64,000 nucleotides of DNA from an uncultured Paracoccaceae bacterium (GTDB lineage Bacteria > Pseudomonadota > Alphaproteobacteria > Rhodobacterales > Rhodobacteraceae), in the NCBI GenBank assembly GCA_905182105.1, contig CAJJAR010000037.1:1-64000 (forward strand), written 5' to 3'. The notes beneath the pieces were generated by a model. That model saw nothing but the letters and a program-made list of their open reading frames with translations. It made no database searches and had not been told where the DNA came from. The position numbers were made by a program, and so were the translations under genes. Shown in pieces: positions 1 to 8,968 of this stretch (the stretch's first letter is position 1; every line of letters begins with the position of its first letter).

Positions 1-1
1 G

Positions 2-97
2 TTACTTGCTGACGCCTATCATAAAACAGGTTTACCAGATCAGGCATTCATTGCACAAAATCGGGCCAACGCATCCCGCGCATCCTTAGCTAAATAA
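2..97 (+). CDS. C-terminal end of an unidentified gene (cut by left edge)
   Basis: An open frame enters from the left edge and ends in TAA at 95-97, giving 31 residues that finish in RASLAK. It is shorter than the ORF-track cutoff and has no start in the window. The composition is amino-acid-like (mixed charged and small residues), but I do not recognise a family from this tail. No terminator follows directly. The nearest hairpin is about 180 bp downstream. Confidence 0.45.
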   Translation, partial: LLADAYHKTGLPDQAFIAQNRANASRASLAK

Positions 98-276
98 GTC
101 TCTAATCCGCCTATTTGGCTAAAGGAGTATTCTCAGAAAAGCTCTGAAAGAGTGCGAGGAACGCGCGCAGCCTCTTTGCCTGCAGCCCATGCACGCGACT
201 CGCCCTTTACGAAATAAATGTCGCAACCGGAATGGCGCATCCTTGCTGTTTCAAAAGTTTGTTGATCCTGAATTCT

Positions 277-302
277 AAAAAGTTGCCCATGGGCAACTTT
301 TT
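277..302. repeat. Perfect 26-bp palindrome, possible terminator or operator
   Basis: The arms AAAAAGTTGCCC and GGGCAACTTTTT flank a central AT and are exactly complementary. Flanking A and T runs would let it act as a bidirectional intrinsic terminator, but it lies 180 bp beyond the nearest plus-strand stop codon. A protein-binding palindrome is the alternative. Nothing else in the region decides between them. Confidence 0.5.
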
Positions 303-423
303 AACAACTGAATTTTTGGTGCTTGTATAGCACTAGCTCTTTAGTAACTTTACCCACCAAGACAACAGCAGATGGGTGGGCTAAAATTCAAGAGCTTTCA
401 ACGTGAAACAAGGTACCAGCTAG

Positions 424-466
424 AAAAAAGCCCATTCAAGCTAGTATGTTTGGACGGGCTTTTTTT
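424..466 (-). terminator. Intrinsic terminator downstream of the cytochrome c gene
   Basis: AAAAAAGCCC(A)TTCAA pairs with TTGGACGGGCTTTTTT across a 10-nt loop, with one mismatch and one wobble pair. The A and T runs at both ends make it usable from either strand. It sits 30 bp beyond the stop codon of the minus-strand cytochrome c gene, so that is its most likely client. Confidence 0.8.
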
Positions 467-495
467 ATTCCAAAATTTTCGGCTTTTAACGTGTG

Positions 496-906
496 TTACT
501 GACTCATCGATGCAAGGTAGGCAGCAACATCGTTGCCACCTTTTTTCAGTTTAAAGGACATTTTGGATTTTGCCTTTGGGTTATCCAAGGCATTACGCAA
601 GAACGCTTTGGGGTCGGTGACCCACTCTGCCAAAAGTACTTCATTCCAAATAAGGCCAGCTTCGCCCGCAGCGAAGAGATCTTTGGAGTATTTGAAACCC
701 TCTACAGACCCAGCTGTGCGGCCAATCATGCCATAAAGGTTCGGGCCTGATTTACCACCTTTTGTCAGGACCTCACCATCGTCAGACTCTATCATGTGGC
801 AGGACTTACATTTCTTAAATAATTTTGCGCCAGCTTCTGAAACATTATCAGCGAACGCAGGAGCACCCAGGCTCAAAGCGGCAATAGCTATAAGTTTGTG
901 GATCAC
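496..906 (-). CDS. cycA: Cytochrome c2 / c550-type soluble cytochrome
   Basis: 136 residues. A cleavable signal peptide ends near residue 19 (APAFA), followed by a class I cytochrome c fold. Haem is attached at C33-K-S-C36-H37, and Met116 in KSKMSF is the expected distal ligand. The stretch GGKSGPNLYGMIGR is typical of the cytochrome c2/c550 of Rhodobacter and Paracoccus, which carries electrons between the bc1 complex and terminal oxidases or the photosynthetic reaction centre in the periplasm. The gene stands alone, followed by an intrinsic terminator, and is divergent from idi. The family call is firm. Whether it is the main respiratory shuttle here is inference. Confidence 0.9.
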   Translation of the reverse strand: MIHKLIAIAALSLGAPAFADNVSEAGAKLFKKCKSCHMIESDDGEVLTKGGKSGPNLYGMIGRTAGSVEGFKYSKDLFAAGEAGLIWNEVLLAEWVTDPKAFLRNALDNPKAKSKMSFKLKKGGNDVAAYLASMSQ

Positions 907-1075
907 GTTTTAGACTCCATTATAATTACGTTCAGCCTAGCCCAACTTCGCCATTTCGAATATTCACAAAGTTGCGATTAAAGGTCGCAGATCAGTTTGC
1001 TTGCGACAACTTTGGCTGCTATTTGTTGTGGCGAACACTATTGATTTGGACCGACTGACGAATAGGGCATTGCAA

Positions 1076-1609
1076 ATGAAAATCATGATTCCAGCTTGGG
1101 TTGATGATGTGCTGACCCCCGTTGAAAAATTGGAGGTTCATCAGCGAGGTCTACGTCACAAGGCCATTTCAGTTTTTATTCTGTGTGGCACGCAAGTTTT
1201 GTTACAACGCCGCGCTTTGAAAAAGTATCACACACCCGGCTTGTGGGCGAATGCCTGTTGTACACACCCCACTTGGGAAGAGGCGTCAGGCGCATGTGCC
1301 ATTCGTCGGTTGGATGAGGAATTAGGAGTCAAAATCACTGACCTTGAGTACCGAGACACTCTTGAATACCGCGCTGACGTTGGTGGTGGTTTGACTGAAC
1401 ATGAAGTTGTTGCTGTGTTTATTGCCCAAGTAGCTAGCGATCTGCAGATTACCCCAAATCTTGACGAAGTTATGAATTTCCAGTGGGTGGAGTACGTCGA
1501 TTTGCAAAAACGGATTGCCGATACGCCAGATGTCTTTACACCTTGGCTGCGTATTTACATGGCAGACTTTGCCGAAGCGATATTTGGTGCAGACTTCGGA
1601 CTAAAGTGA
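1076..1609 (+). CDS. idi: Isopentenyl-diphosphate delta-isomerase, type 1
   Basis: 177 residues from the ATG at 1076. The ORF track extends upstream to a TTG, but homologues start just before the IPAW segment. This Nudix-fold enzyme interconverts IPP and DMAPP for isoprenoid, quinone and carotenoid synthesis. Visible signatures are GLWANACCTHP, with the catalytic cysteine in CCTHP, and GLTEHEV with the acid/base glutamate. The Nudix-like REELG equivalent is RRLDEELG. In Rhodobacter the type 1 enzyme is often linked to pigment genes, but none are seen here. An alternative start is the ATG at 1085. The neighbour glpD starts about 80 bp downstream, probably as a separate unit. Confidence 0.92.
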   Translation: MKIMIPAWVDDVLTPVEKLEVHQRGLRHKAISVFILCGTQVLLQRRALKKYHTPGLWANACCTHPTWEEASGACAIRRLDEELGVKITDLEYRDTLEYRADVGGGLTEHEVVAVFIAQVASDLQITPNLDEVMNFQWVEYVDLQKRIADTPDVFTPWLRIYMADFAEAIFGADFGLK

Positions 1610-1690
1610 CCTACACCTTAACCATGTTACCCTAGCAAATTAGCGCGACCTTTGTTTGGTTGCTCTGACCTCAAAAAGATAGTGAACCGT

Positions 1691-3226
1691 ATGGAAAAGC
1701 AGCCCTTAGACTTATTTATCATCGGTGGCGGCATTAATGGGTGCGGTATCGCACGTGATGCAGCCGGCCGTGGTCTAAGGGTTGCACTGGCCGAAATGGG
1801 CGACTTGGGCGGAGCAACATCCTCTGCATCCACCAAGCTATTTCACGGTGGCTTGCGTTACCTGGAATTCTTTGAATTTGGGCTGGTTAGGTCTGCGCTT
1901 AAGGAACGCGAAGTATTGCTAAAAGCGATGCCACATATTTCCTGGCCCATGCGATTTGTATTGCCCTACAGCGAGGACATGCGTTTCGATAGTGAAACTC
2001 CGACCTCACGTTTGTTGACGTGGATTATGCCATGGATGAAAGGGTGCCGTCCCGCATGGCTCATTCGCTTGGGTCTTTTCATGTATGACCATCTGGGCGG
2101 GCGTGATATTTTGCCAGCGACCGAAACCCTTGATCTTCGTGTCGGGGCTGAAGGTGCGCCATTACAAGATCGTTTTGAAATGGCTTATGAATATTCTGAT
2201 TGCTGGGTCGAAGATTCACGGCTTGTCATGTTGAACGCACGCGATGCAGAAGCACGTGGCGCACAGATATTGCCCCGTTGCCGGGTAACGTCGGCACAGC
2301 GCAAAGGCGATTTTTGGCATGTCGAAACAGAGCAGGGGGATTTCACCGCCCGCAATTTGATCAACGCCGGTGGCCCATGGGTTGTCGACATCCTGTCAGG
2401 TGTTTTGCGGCAAAACAGCAGTGCGGGCATCCGATTGGTACGCGGTAGCCATATCGTGACCAAACGCTTGTACGATCACGACAAATGCTACTTTTTCCAA
2501 GGTACTGATGGGCGGATAACTTTCGCCATTCCTTATGAGCAAGATTACACACTAATCGGCACCACAGACGCAGAGCATCATGACCCTGATACGAAACCTG
2601 CAATCTCAGATGTTGAACGTGATTATCTTTGCAATTTTGCCTCTGAATATTTCAAGAAGCCTGTAACGCCTGATGATGTGGTTTGGACTTACTCTGGTGT
2701 GCGTCCACTTTATGATGACGGTGCTGCCTCTGCTACTGCGGCAACGCGCGACTATGTCTTGGATCTGGATACTAATGGCGCGCCATTGCTCAGCATCTTT
2801 GGTGGTAAAATTACAACATATCGCAAGTTGGCGCAAAAGGCTTTGGCAAAGCTTGAGCTGGGTGAGGATTGGACAGCAGAAGTTGCACTGCCTGGTGGGG
2901 ATTTTCCTGTCGATGGTGTTCAGGATTTAATCAATGGCTTAATAACCGATTATGCGTTTTTGGACGCGAAGTGGGCAAGTCGTTTGATCCGCGCCTATGG
3001 GACCGAGGCACGAGAATGGTTGGCTGATGCGAAAGAAACTGCCGATTTAGGTAAGAATTTTGGAGCGACTTTGACAGCGGCCGAACTGACGTGGATGATG
3101 ACCCATGAGTATGCGCGCACAGCAGAAGATGCGGTTTGGCGCCGTACGAAGTTGGGTCTGCGTTTGACCGCGAACCAGATTAAAACCATCGACACATGGA
3201 TGATAGAAGAAGAGCATCTACTATGA
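1691..3226 (+). CDS. glpD: Aerobic glycerol-3-phosphate dehydrogenase
   Basis: 511 residues from the ATG at 1691. The ORF track's 1652 TTG lacks support. It is an FAD enzyme at the inner membrane that oxidises sn-glycerol-3-phosphate to dihydroxyacetone phosphate and passes electrons to quinone. The N-terminal dinucleotide-binding motif is [19 protein letters not shown], followed by the family signature [13 protein letters not shown]. The all-helical C-terminal domain (about 390-511) is present, so the protein is full length. It is translationally coupled to glpK by an ATGA overlap, so the pair forms a glycerol catabolic unit. No transporter (glpF or an ABC system) or GlpR gene is in view. 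Confidence 0.95.
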   Translation: MEKQPLDLFIIGGGINGCGIARDAAGRGLRVALAEMGDLGGATSSASTKLFHGGLRYLEFFEFGLVRSALKEREVLLKAMPHISWPMRFVLPYSEDMRFDSETPTSRLLTWIMPWMKGCRPAWLIRLGLFMYDHLGGRDILPATETLDLRVGAEGAPLQDRFEMAYEYSDCWVEDSRLVMLNARDAEARGAQILPRCRVTSAQRKGDFWHVETEQGDFTARNLINAGGPWVVDILSGVLRQNSSAGIRLVRGSHIVTKRLYDHDKCYFFQGTDGRITFAIPYEQDYTLIGTTDAEHHDPDTKPAISDVERDYLCNFASEYFKKPVTPDDVVWTYSGVRPLYDDGAASATAATRDYVLDLDTNGAPLLSIFGGKITTYRKLAQKALAKLELGEDWTAEVALPGGDFPVDGVQDLINGLITDYAFLDAKWASRLIRAYGTEAREWLADAKETADLGKNFGATLTAAELTWMMTHEYARTAEDAVWRRTKLGLRLTANQIKTIDTWMIEEEHLL

Positions 3227-4701
3227 CTTATATCTTAGCTATTGATCAGGGAACAACGTCATCGCGCGCAATTGTTTTTGATGCAAAAATGCAGCCCGTT
3301 GCGAGTGCTCAACAAGAATTTGAACAGTTTTTCCCAGTTTCTGGATGGGTTGAACATGACGTTGAAGAAATATGGGAAACAGTTCTGAAAACATGCCACG
3401 ATGCACTGGTTAAAGCAAATATTACTGCGAAGGACCTTGCTGCAATCGGAATTACAAACCAGCGTGAGACGACTGTGATTTGGGATGCAGAAACGGGTAA
3501 AGCGATACATAAGGCAATCGTTTGGCAAGATCGGCGAACTGCATCATTCTGTGATGAACTAAAAGCCAACGGGCATACAGATACGATTATGAATAAGACG
3601 GGTCTATTACCTGATCCATATTTCAGCGGAACGAAGGTAAAGTGGCTACTGGATCAACACGAGGGATCGAGGGAACTTGCTGCCGAAGGCAAGCTGCTGT
3701 TCGGCACCATGGACAGCTTCCTGATCTGGCGCCTTACAAACGGGGCCTCGCACGTGACTGATGCAACCAACGCGGCCCGTACGATGATGTACGATATTCA
3801 TGTGGGCGAGTGGAGCACAGACATGTGCGACATACTTGATGTACCAAAAGAAATGCTACCTAAGGTTTTGGATTGTGCCGCTGATTTTGGGATCGCTGAT
3901 GCATCACATCTAGGGGCTGATGTGCCTATCTTGGGCGTTGCAGGTGACCAACAGGCCGCCACCATCGGGCAAGCGTGCTTTGAACCAGGCATGATGAAAT
4001 CCACCTACGGCACGGGTTGTTTTGCCTTGCTGAACACGGGCGCTGATGCCGTTCCTTCAAAGAATAAGATGCTGACTACCATCGCCTATCAATTGGACGG
4101 CGTACCCACCTATGCGCTTGAAGGATCAATCTTTATCGCAGGTGCGGTGGTGCAATGGCTGCGTGACGGAGCGCAGATGATTTCGCATGCGCATGAGACC
4201 CAAGAACTAGCTGAGCAGGGCAGTGGCGACGTGACCATTGTGCCGGCGTTTACCGGCCTTGGTGCGCCCTATTGGAACGCTGATTGCCGCGGCGCAGTTT
4301 ATGGTTTGACGCGCGACAGTGGCCCCGCTGATTTCGCACGTGCAGCGCTGGAATGCATTGGTTTTCAAACACGGGATTTGTCTGAAGCAATGTTGGCAGA
4401 CTGGCCAAATGCGGATCAATCGACCCTTCGTGTGGATGGGGGCCTTAGCGCAAATGATTGGGCGATGCAGTTTCTGTCTGACATGTTAGGCGCGGCTGTT
4501 GATCGACCAGCTGGGGTCGAAACAACAGCGCTGGGTGCAGCATGGTTGGCGGGAATGCGTGCGGGTGTTTACCCCGATGCCAAAGGCTTCGCAGAGCTAT
4601 GGGCCTGCGAAAAGCAGTTTATCCCTGCATTGTCTGAAGATGAACGGTCTAATCTGTATGCACACTGGAAACGCTGCGTGAGCGCAACGATGATGGTTTA
4701 G
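3223..4701 (+). CDS. glpK: Glycerol kinase
   Basis: 492 residues. I place the start at the ATG at 3223, inside the ATGA that overlaps the glpD stop, rather than the upstream start in the ORF track. Homologues begin [14 protein letters not shown], exactly as seen after this ATG. It phosphorylates glycerol with ATP, feeding GlpD. FGGY-family features are the phosphate-1 motif [41 protein letters not shown], and the C-terminal [12 protein letters not shown] adenosine-binding segment. The 3' end overlaps the convergent FAH-family gene by 4 bp. Confidence 0.96.
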   Translation: MTYILAIDQGTTSSRAIVFDAKMQPVASAQQEFEQFFPVSGWVEHDVEEIWETVLKTCHDALVKANITAKDLAAIGITNQRETTVIWDAETGKAIHKAIVWQDRRTASFCDELKANGHTDTIMNKTGLLPDPYFSGTKVKWLLDQHEGSRELAAEGKLLFGTMDSFLIWRLTNGASHVTDATNAARTMMYDIHVGEWSTDMCDILDVPKEMLPKVLDCAADFGIADASHLGADVPILGVAGDQQAATIGQACFEPGMMKSTYGTGCFALLNTGADAVPSKNKMLTTIAYQLDGVPTYALEGSIFIAGAVVQWLRDGAQMISHAHETQELAEQGSGDVTIVPAFTGLGAPYWNADCRGAVYGLTRDSGPADFARAALECIGFQTRDLSEAMLADWPNADQSTLRVDGGLSANDWAMQFLSDMLGAAVDRPAGVETTALGAAWLAGMRAGVYPDAKGFAELWACEKQFIPALSEDERSNLYAHWKRCVSATMMV

Positions 4702-5381
4702 GCCACCGTTACCTCAATTTTACCAATACCATCAACGCCACCGGTCATCACGTCACCACTTATAACAGCGCCCACACCTGCGGGTGTGCCTGTCATTATG
4801 ATGTCTCCAGCCTCAAGCCGGACCGCTTGAGATAGGGCTGCGATGTGCTCATCCACGGTCCAGATCATATCACCGATGTCACCTGTTTGACGTGGCTCAC
4901 CATTCACAGACAACCAAATACGGCCCTCTGTTAAACTGTGCACATCCGCAAGAGGAACCAATGCAGAGATGGGTGCGGAATGGTCAAACCCTTTGGACAT
5001 GTCCCAAGGACGACGTTTGTCTTTGGCTTGTTGCTGAACGTCGCGGCGTGTCATGTCGATGCCCACACCGGCACCCCAAATGTGGTTCTGCACCTCTTCG
5101 GGTGCAATGTCTGAACCGCCTTTGCCGATGGCAATCACCAATTCGATTTCGTGGTGAAGATTATTGGTAAGCGTCGGATATGGCATGGTGCAGGGGCTAT
5201 CCATCACAGCATCTGCAGGTTTTGTGAAAAAGAACGGTGCCTCACGGGTGTCATTGCCCATTTCCACCACATGCTCCTCATAGTTGCGGCCCACACAAAA
5301 AATGCGGCGCACCGGGAAACGATCAGATGAATTTACAACAGCTAGGCTGGCTTGTGTGGCAGGGGGTATGACGTAGGTCAT
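4698..5381 (-). CDS. FAH-family hydrolase (fumarylpyruvate hydrolase-like)
   Basis: 227 residues of the fumarylacetoacetate hydrolase superfamily. It has the short architecture of fumarylpyruvate/acylpyruvate hydrolases: [18 protein letters not shown] near the N-terminus, [10 protein letters not shown], the metal-ligand segment [23 protein letters not shown], and the terminal MTGTPAGVG loop. These enzymes cleave C-C bonds of acylpyruvates with a divalent metal. The exact substrate cannot be set from sequence. It is convergent with glpK, overlapping by 4 bp, and divergent from a second, decayed FAH gene of another subgroup, so the two are not a tandem duplication. Confidence 0.85.
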   Translation of the reverse strand: MTYVIPPATQASLAVVNSSDRFPVRRIFCVGRNYEEHVVEMGNDTREAPFFFTKPADAVMDSPCTMPYPTLTNNLHHEIELVIAIGKGGSDIAPEEVQNHIWGAGVGIDMTRRDVQQQAKDKRRPWDMSKGFDHSAPISALVPLADVHSLTEGRIWLSVNGEPRQTGDIGDMIWTVDEHIAALSQAVRLEAGDIIMTGTPAGVGAVISGDVMTGGVDGIGKIEVTVA

Positions 5382-5525
5382 GGGCGGTCCTTTAGCTCAA
5401 TTTTACTCAACTTGGCAGAACTATGCAGCACAGGGAATGGGGATGGTGCAGTAATCGCCACTGGCCCGTTTAAAATTGATCTATAAACTGTAAAGAAATT
5501 GCTGTGATCAAAGGGTGGCACCCAG

Positions 5526-6181
5526 ATGAGACTTATACGCTACGGCGCAATCGGCGCAAAAAACCGGGACTGATTGATAATGCAGCTGAAACTGGTGCGG
5601 CCATTCCAAAACACTCTATTCTCTTTTTCAAAGTGAACTCTGCCATTTTGGGGGCCTATGACGACGTGGTTATGCCGCGCGGATCAACCCATACCGATTG
5701 GGAAATTGAGCTGGGTGTAATTATTGGCAGAACGGCAAAATACATCTCTAAAGCAGACGCATTAGACTACGTCGCGGGGTATTGCGTCGTTAAAGATGTG
5801 TCTGAAAGGCACTTCCAAACACAGCTGACAGGGCAGTGGACGAAAAGAAAATCTTGCGACACATTTGGGCCAACGGGTCCATGGCTTGTGACGCGTGACG
5901 AGGTAGCTGATCCTCAAAATCTAAACATGTCTCTCGACGTGAACGGCAAGCGGATGCAGACGGGCAATACCAGCACGATGATCTTTTTCTGTTGCTGAAA
6001 TTATCGAGCATCTGTCGTCCTTGATGACTCTGCACCCAGGTGATGTGATTACCACAGGTACCCCCCGGGTGTTGGCATGGGGATCAAACCCGACCCCATT
6101 TATCTCAAAAAGGGCGATGTGATGTCCCTGACTATTGATGGTCTTGGCCAACAGCTACAAACGGTCGATCAAGACGCTTAA
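5526..6181 (+). pseudogene. Decayed FAH-family hydrolase (2-keto-acid hydratase/hydrolase type)
   Basis: The ancestral start is the ATG at 5526 (MRLIRYGAIGAK). The ORF-track start at 5504 is spurious. Four lesions are visible. One A is missing in the A-run near 5557-5563, shifting the frame. About 65 codons are missing between LIDNA and AETGAA, where intact relatives carry the linker and the GKFICIGLNY segment. There is one extra T in the TTTTT run near 5982-5987 (giving IFFCC-stop). One C is missing in the CCCCCC run at 6061-6066. Repairing the three indels restores a frame ending at 6181, with VAEIIEHLSSL and the TTGTPPGVGMG loop recognisable. The internal deletion removes part of the active-site scaffold, so the gene is dead even if the indels were errors. 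Confidence 0.85.
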
Positions 6182-6396
6182 ATCCTATTCATCAGTTAAT
6201 GATATTTTTCTTGCCATCTGATGTTGTTTTAGGCCAATTAGACACAACGGGTTAGCGATGGCGTCGCTCGCAATTTTGCGTATTCCCGTTTCACCATCCT
6301 GAACGCCGGGACTTTGCTTTGCCGTTGCCGCGGTGAGGGATGGTTCACGCCCCTTCTTCGTCTGCAACGCCAAGCCGTAAAGAAGGAGTTATGTTG

Positions 6397-7599
6397 ATGG
6401 AACGTCCACAACACTATCGTTTCCACCAAGGGCAAAAGGCCCTCCCATTCACCGCTGATGAGTATGAGGCCCGTTTGGCTAAATTGCGCGCGAGCATGGC
6501 TGAAAAGGGTATTGATGCTTGTGTGTTAACCTCGATGCACAATGTCGCTTATTATTCTGGCTTTTTATACTGTGCCTTTGGCCGCCCTTATGGGTTGGTC
6601 GTGACAGCCGCAGACAACGTAACATTCAGTGCAGGTATTGATGCCGCGCAACCATGGCGGCGAAGCCACGGTGATAACATCACTTTCACCGATTGGGAGC
6701 GCAACAACTACTGGCGCGCGGTTCTATCCCTAACCGGTTCTGGCAAATCGATTGGGTATGAAGCTGATCATCTGACAATCTATCAAATGAGTTTGATGGA
6801 TGAGTTTCTTGCCCCGAAAAAAAAGGTCGACGTGGCCCCGACAACGATGCTGCACCGAATGCACAAGTCCACGGCCGAGATTGAATTGATCCGTGCAGGT
6901 GCACAAACGGCTGATGTTGGCGGATATGCAATCCGTGATACGATCAAAGCGGGCGTGCGCGAGATTGATGTTGCAATGGCTGGACGTGATGCAATGGAGC
7001 TGGAAATTGCCAAGCGGTTCCCAGATGCAGAATACCGCGACACATGGGTTTGGTTCCAATCAGGAATCAACACAGACGGTGCCCACAATCCAGTCACAAG
7101 TCGCACATTGGAGCGTGGGGACATCCTAAGCCTGAATGCATTCCCAATGATTTCGGGATACTACACAGCCCTTGAACGGACGTTGTTTGTCCAAGAAGTC
7201 GATTCTGCGTCGCTCAAGATTTGGGAAGCAAATGTCGCGGCCCATGAATATGGGATGAGTTTGCTGAAACCGGGTGTGAGTTGTGCCGAGGTGACGGATA
7301 AAATCAACACGTTCTTCGCAGAACGCGATCTATTGCAGTATCGCACCTTTGGCTACGGTCACTCGTTTGGTGTTTTGTCCCACTACTATGGGCGTGAAGC
7401 AGGGTTGGAACTTCGTGAAGATGTAGACACGGTTCTAGAGGCGGGCATGGTCATTTCTATGGAGCCGATGTTGACGATTGCCGATGGGAAATCGGGGGCA
7501 GGGGGGTATCGTGAGCATGATATCTTGGTGATCACCGAGGACGGAAACGACAACATTACGGGTTATCCGTATGGGCCTGACTTCAACGTCGTGGGCTAA
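6397..7599 (+). CDS. Creatinase (creatine amidinohydrolase), M24 family
   Basis: 400 residues, compared with 403 in the Pseudomonas enzyme. It hydrolyses creatine to sarcosine and urea. It has the creatinase N-terminal domain followed by the pita-bread domain. The match to Pseudomonas creatinase is close over TWVWFQSGINTDGAHNPVTSR, FPMISGYYTALERTLF, LQYRTFGYGHSFG.LSHYYGREAGLELRED and SMEPML. These are creatinase-specific and distinguish it from prolidase. The catalytic histidine in FGYGHSFG is present. AAGGAG at 6383-6388 is 8 nt from the ATG at 6397 and only 2 nt from the ATG at 6391, so I chose 6397. It lies convergent with puuD at the edge of the purine cluster, suggesting a shared nitrogen-salvage theme (inference). 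Confidence 0.92.
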   Translation: MERPQHYRFHQGQKALPFTADEYEARLAKLRASMAEKGIDACVLTSMHNVAYYSGFLYCAFGRPYGLVVTAADNVTFSAGIDAAQPWRRSHGDNITFTDWERNNYWRAVLSLTGSGKSIGYEADHLTIYQMSLMDEFLAPKKKVDVAPTTMLHRMHKSTAEIELIRAGAQTADVGGYAIRDTIKAGVREIDVAMAGRDAMELEIAKRFPDAEYRDTWVWFQSGINTDGAHNPVTSRTLERGDILSLNAFPMISGYYTALERTLFVQEVDSASLKIWEANVAAHEYGMSLLKPGVSCAEVTDKINTFFAERDLLQYRTFGYGHSFGVLSHYYGREAGLELREDVDTVLEAGMVISMEPMLTIADGKSGAGGYREHDILVITEDGNDNITGYPYGPDFNVVG

Positions 7600-7632
7600 A
7601 TAAATGGACCTGAGTCGCGCTTGCGGCTTGGG

Positions 7633-8868
7633 TCAGCTTCCCGTGCGAACTTCGCGTATCCATGCCACGATTGTGGCGCGTGCTTCATCAGACATTTGAA
7701 TTGCGTTGGGTGGTGGCATTGCGCGGCTTAGGCCAGCGTGCAAATAGATTTGGTCAGCATAACGGGCCACGTCTGCTTGGGTTTCAAGATAGACGCCTTT
7801 GGGTGCCCACTGCATGTTGTTCCAAAACGGCTCGCGGGCGTGACACATGGAGCAGTTGCCAAGGACGGTATCGTATGCCGCCTCAAACCCATCCGCGGAC
7901 ACGTATTGTTGTTCCACAGCTGTGAGTGGGCGTAACTCTGCCTCTTCTACGGTTTCAGTTGGGCCAGCGGTTGAAAGCCACGCGATGATCAACATCAACA
8001 TGATCGTGACGCCCCATGTCCAATGCGGGCCTTTGCCGGTTGCGTGCATAGTGTTGAAGTAGTGGCGGATAGTGACACCGGTTAGGAACACGAGGCTTGC
8101 GATAATCCAGCTGTATTCAGTTCCAAAAGACAGCGGATAGTGATTGCTAAGCATCAGGAAGATGACAGGCAATGTGAGGTAGTTGTTATGGGTTGAACGT
8201 AGCTTTGCGATCTTGCCGTATTTGGCGTCCGGCGTGCGCCCTTCTTTTAAATCTTTTACCACGATCCGCTGGTTCGGCATGATGATGAAAAAGACATTGG
8301 CCGTCATGATGGTGGCAGTAAATGCACCCAAGTGCAGTAATGCAGCACGGCCAGTAAAGATTTCGTTGTATCCCCAAGACATCGCGATAAGGATCACAAA
8401 GAGCAAAAGCATTAGAAGCGTTGGACGTTCGCCTAGTTTGGATTTGCACATGAAGTCATAGCAAATCCAACCAATCGTCAGTGAACCGCCAGAGATCAAA
8501 ATACCCTGAAATAGGGTCAAATCAGCTTTGGTTGGGTCCAGCAAGAATAGCTCACCACCCGCCCAATAGACGATCATCAACAAAGCAGCGCCTGACAACC
8601 ACGTGAAATAGCTTTGCCATTTATGCCAGATCAAATGCTGTGGCATATTGTTGGGGGCGACCATGTATTTCTGGATATGGTAGAAACCACCACCATGAAC
8701 CTGCCATTCTTCACCGCTAACGCCATCAGGCATTCCCAGGGCTTTTTTCAGTCCTAAATCAAGAGCGATAAAGAAGAACGATGCACCAATCCACGCCATC
8801 GCTGTGATGACGTGCAACCAGCGCACGACAAAGGCGATCCAGTCCCACAAAATTGCCAGATCATACAT
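7633..8868 (-). CDS. puuD: PuuD-type membrane urate oxidase with C-terminal cytochrome c domain
   Basis: 411 residues. About eight hydrophobic segments (DUF989/urate hydroxylase region) are followed by a short cytochrome c domain with haem motif CSMCH near residue 340 and a possible Met ligand in SRAMPPPN. PuuD proteins oxidise urate to 5-hydroxyisourate and pass electrons through the attached haem to the respiratory chain, unlike soluble uricase. Conserved WIGASFFFIALD and NNYLTLPVIFLMLSNH segments support the family. It is divergent from the LysR gene, which makes that regulator a likely controller, and uraH for the next step lies 1 kb away. Confidence 0.92.
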   Translation of the reverse strand: MYDLAILWDWIAFVVRWLHVITAMAWIGASFFFIALDLGLKKALGMPDGVSGEEWQVHGGGFYHIQKYMVAPNNMPQHLIWHKWQSYFTWLSGAALLMIVYWAGGELFLLDPTKADLTLFQGILISGGSLTIGWICYDFMCKSKLGERPTLLMLLLFVILIAMSWGYNEIFTGRAALLHLGAFTATIMTANVFFIIMPNQRIVVKDLKEGRTPDAKYGKIAKLRSTHNNYLTLPVIFLMLSNHYPLSFGTEYSWIIASLVFLTGVTIRHYFNTMHATGKGPHWTWGVTIMLMLIIAWLSTAGPTETVEEAELRPLTAVEQQYVSADGFEAAYDTVLGNCSMCHAREPFWNNMQWAPKGVYLETQADVARYADQIYLHAGLSRAMPPPNAIQMSDEARATIVAWIREVRTGS

Positions 8869-8968
8869 GATCGCGCTCCTTCTAAATCAAATACTTGGAC
8901 ACACTAGCCGAGGATACATTATTCCGATATTGTCCAAAATGAAAAGCAGTATCAAGAAAAACAAGTCA
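8869..8968. promoter_or_regulatory. Divergent promoter region puuD / LysR gene
   Basis: About 100 bp separate the start codons of puuD (minus) and the LysR gene (plus). LysR regulators normally bind such divergent gaps. The region is AT-rich around 8885-8965 and contains no open frame. I could not settle on a specific T-N11-A operator by eye. Confidence 0.4.

Larger units (their letters stand above)
98..495. other. Intergenic stretch with two hairpins and one doubtful small ORF
   Basis: This gap holds a perfect 26-bp palindrome (277-302), a strong bidirectional terminator (424-466), and on the minus strand an open frame of about 55 codons. The only ATG in that frame is at 240, which would give a 35-residue peptide ending at 133 (MRHSGCDIYF...). 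The peptide reads like coding sequence but has no convincing ribosome binding site and no family I recognise. It may be a remnant of a larger gene. The ORF-track entries at 372-750 on the plus strand run through the terminator and antisense to the cytochrome gene, and I treat them as shadows. Confidence 0.4.

Noticed and set aside
372-750. Plus-strand ORFs over the cytochrome c gene
   Set aside because: They run through a strong terminator and antisense to a full-length cytochrome with signal peptide and CSCH haem motif.
6182-6396. Riboswitch upstream of creatinase
   Set aside because: The 215-bp leader has short GC-rich repeats (GCGATGGCGTCGC) but I could not match any known riboswitch core.
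7600-7634. Terminator between creatinase and puuD
   Set aside because: An imperfect GC-rich hairpin exists (GACC...GGTC with wobbles), but no T-run follows on either strand.
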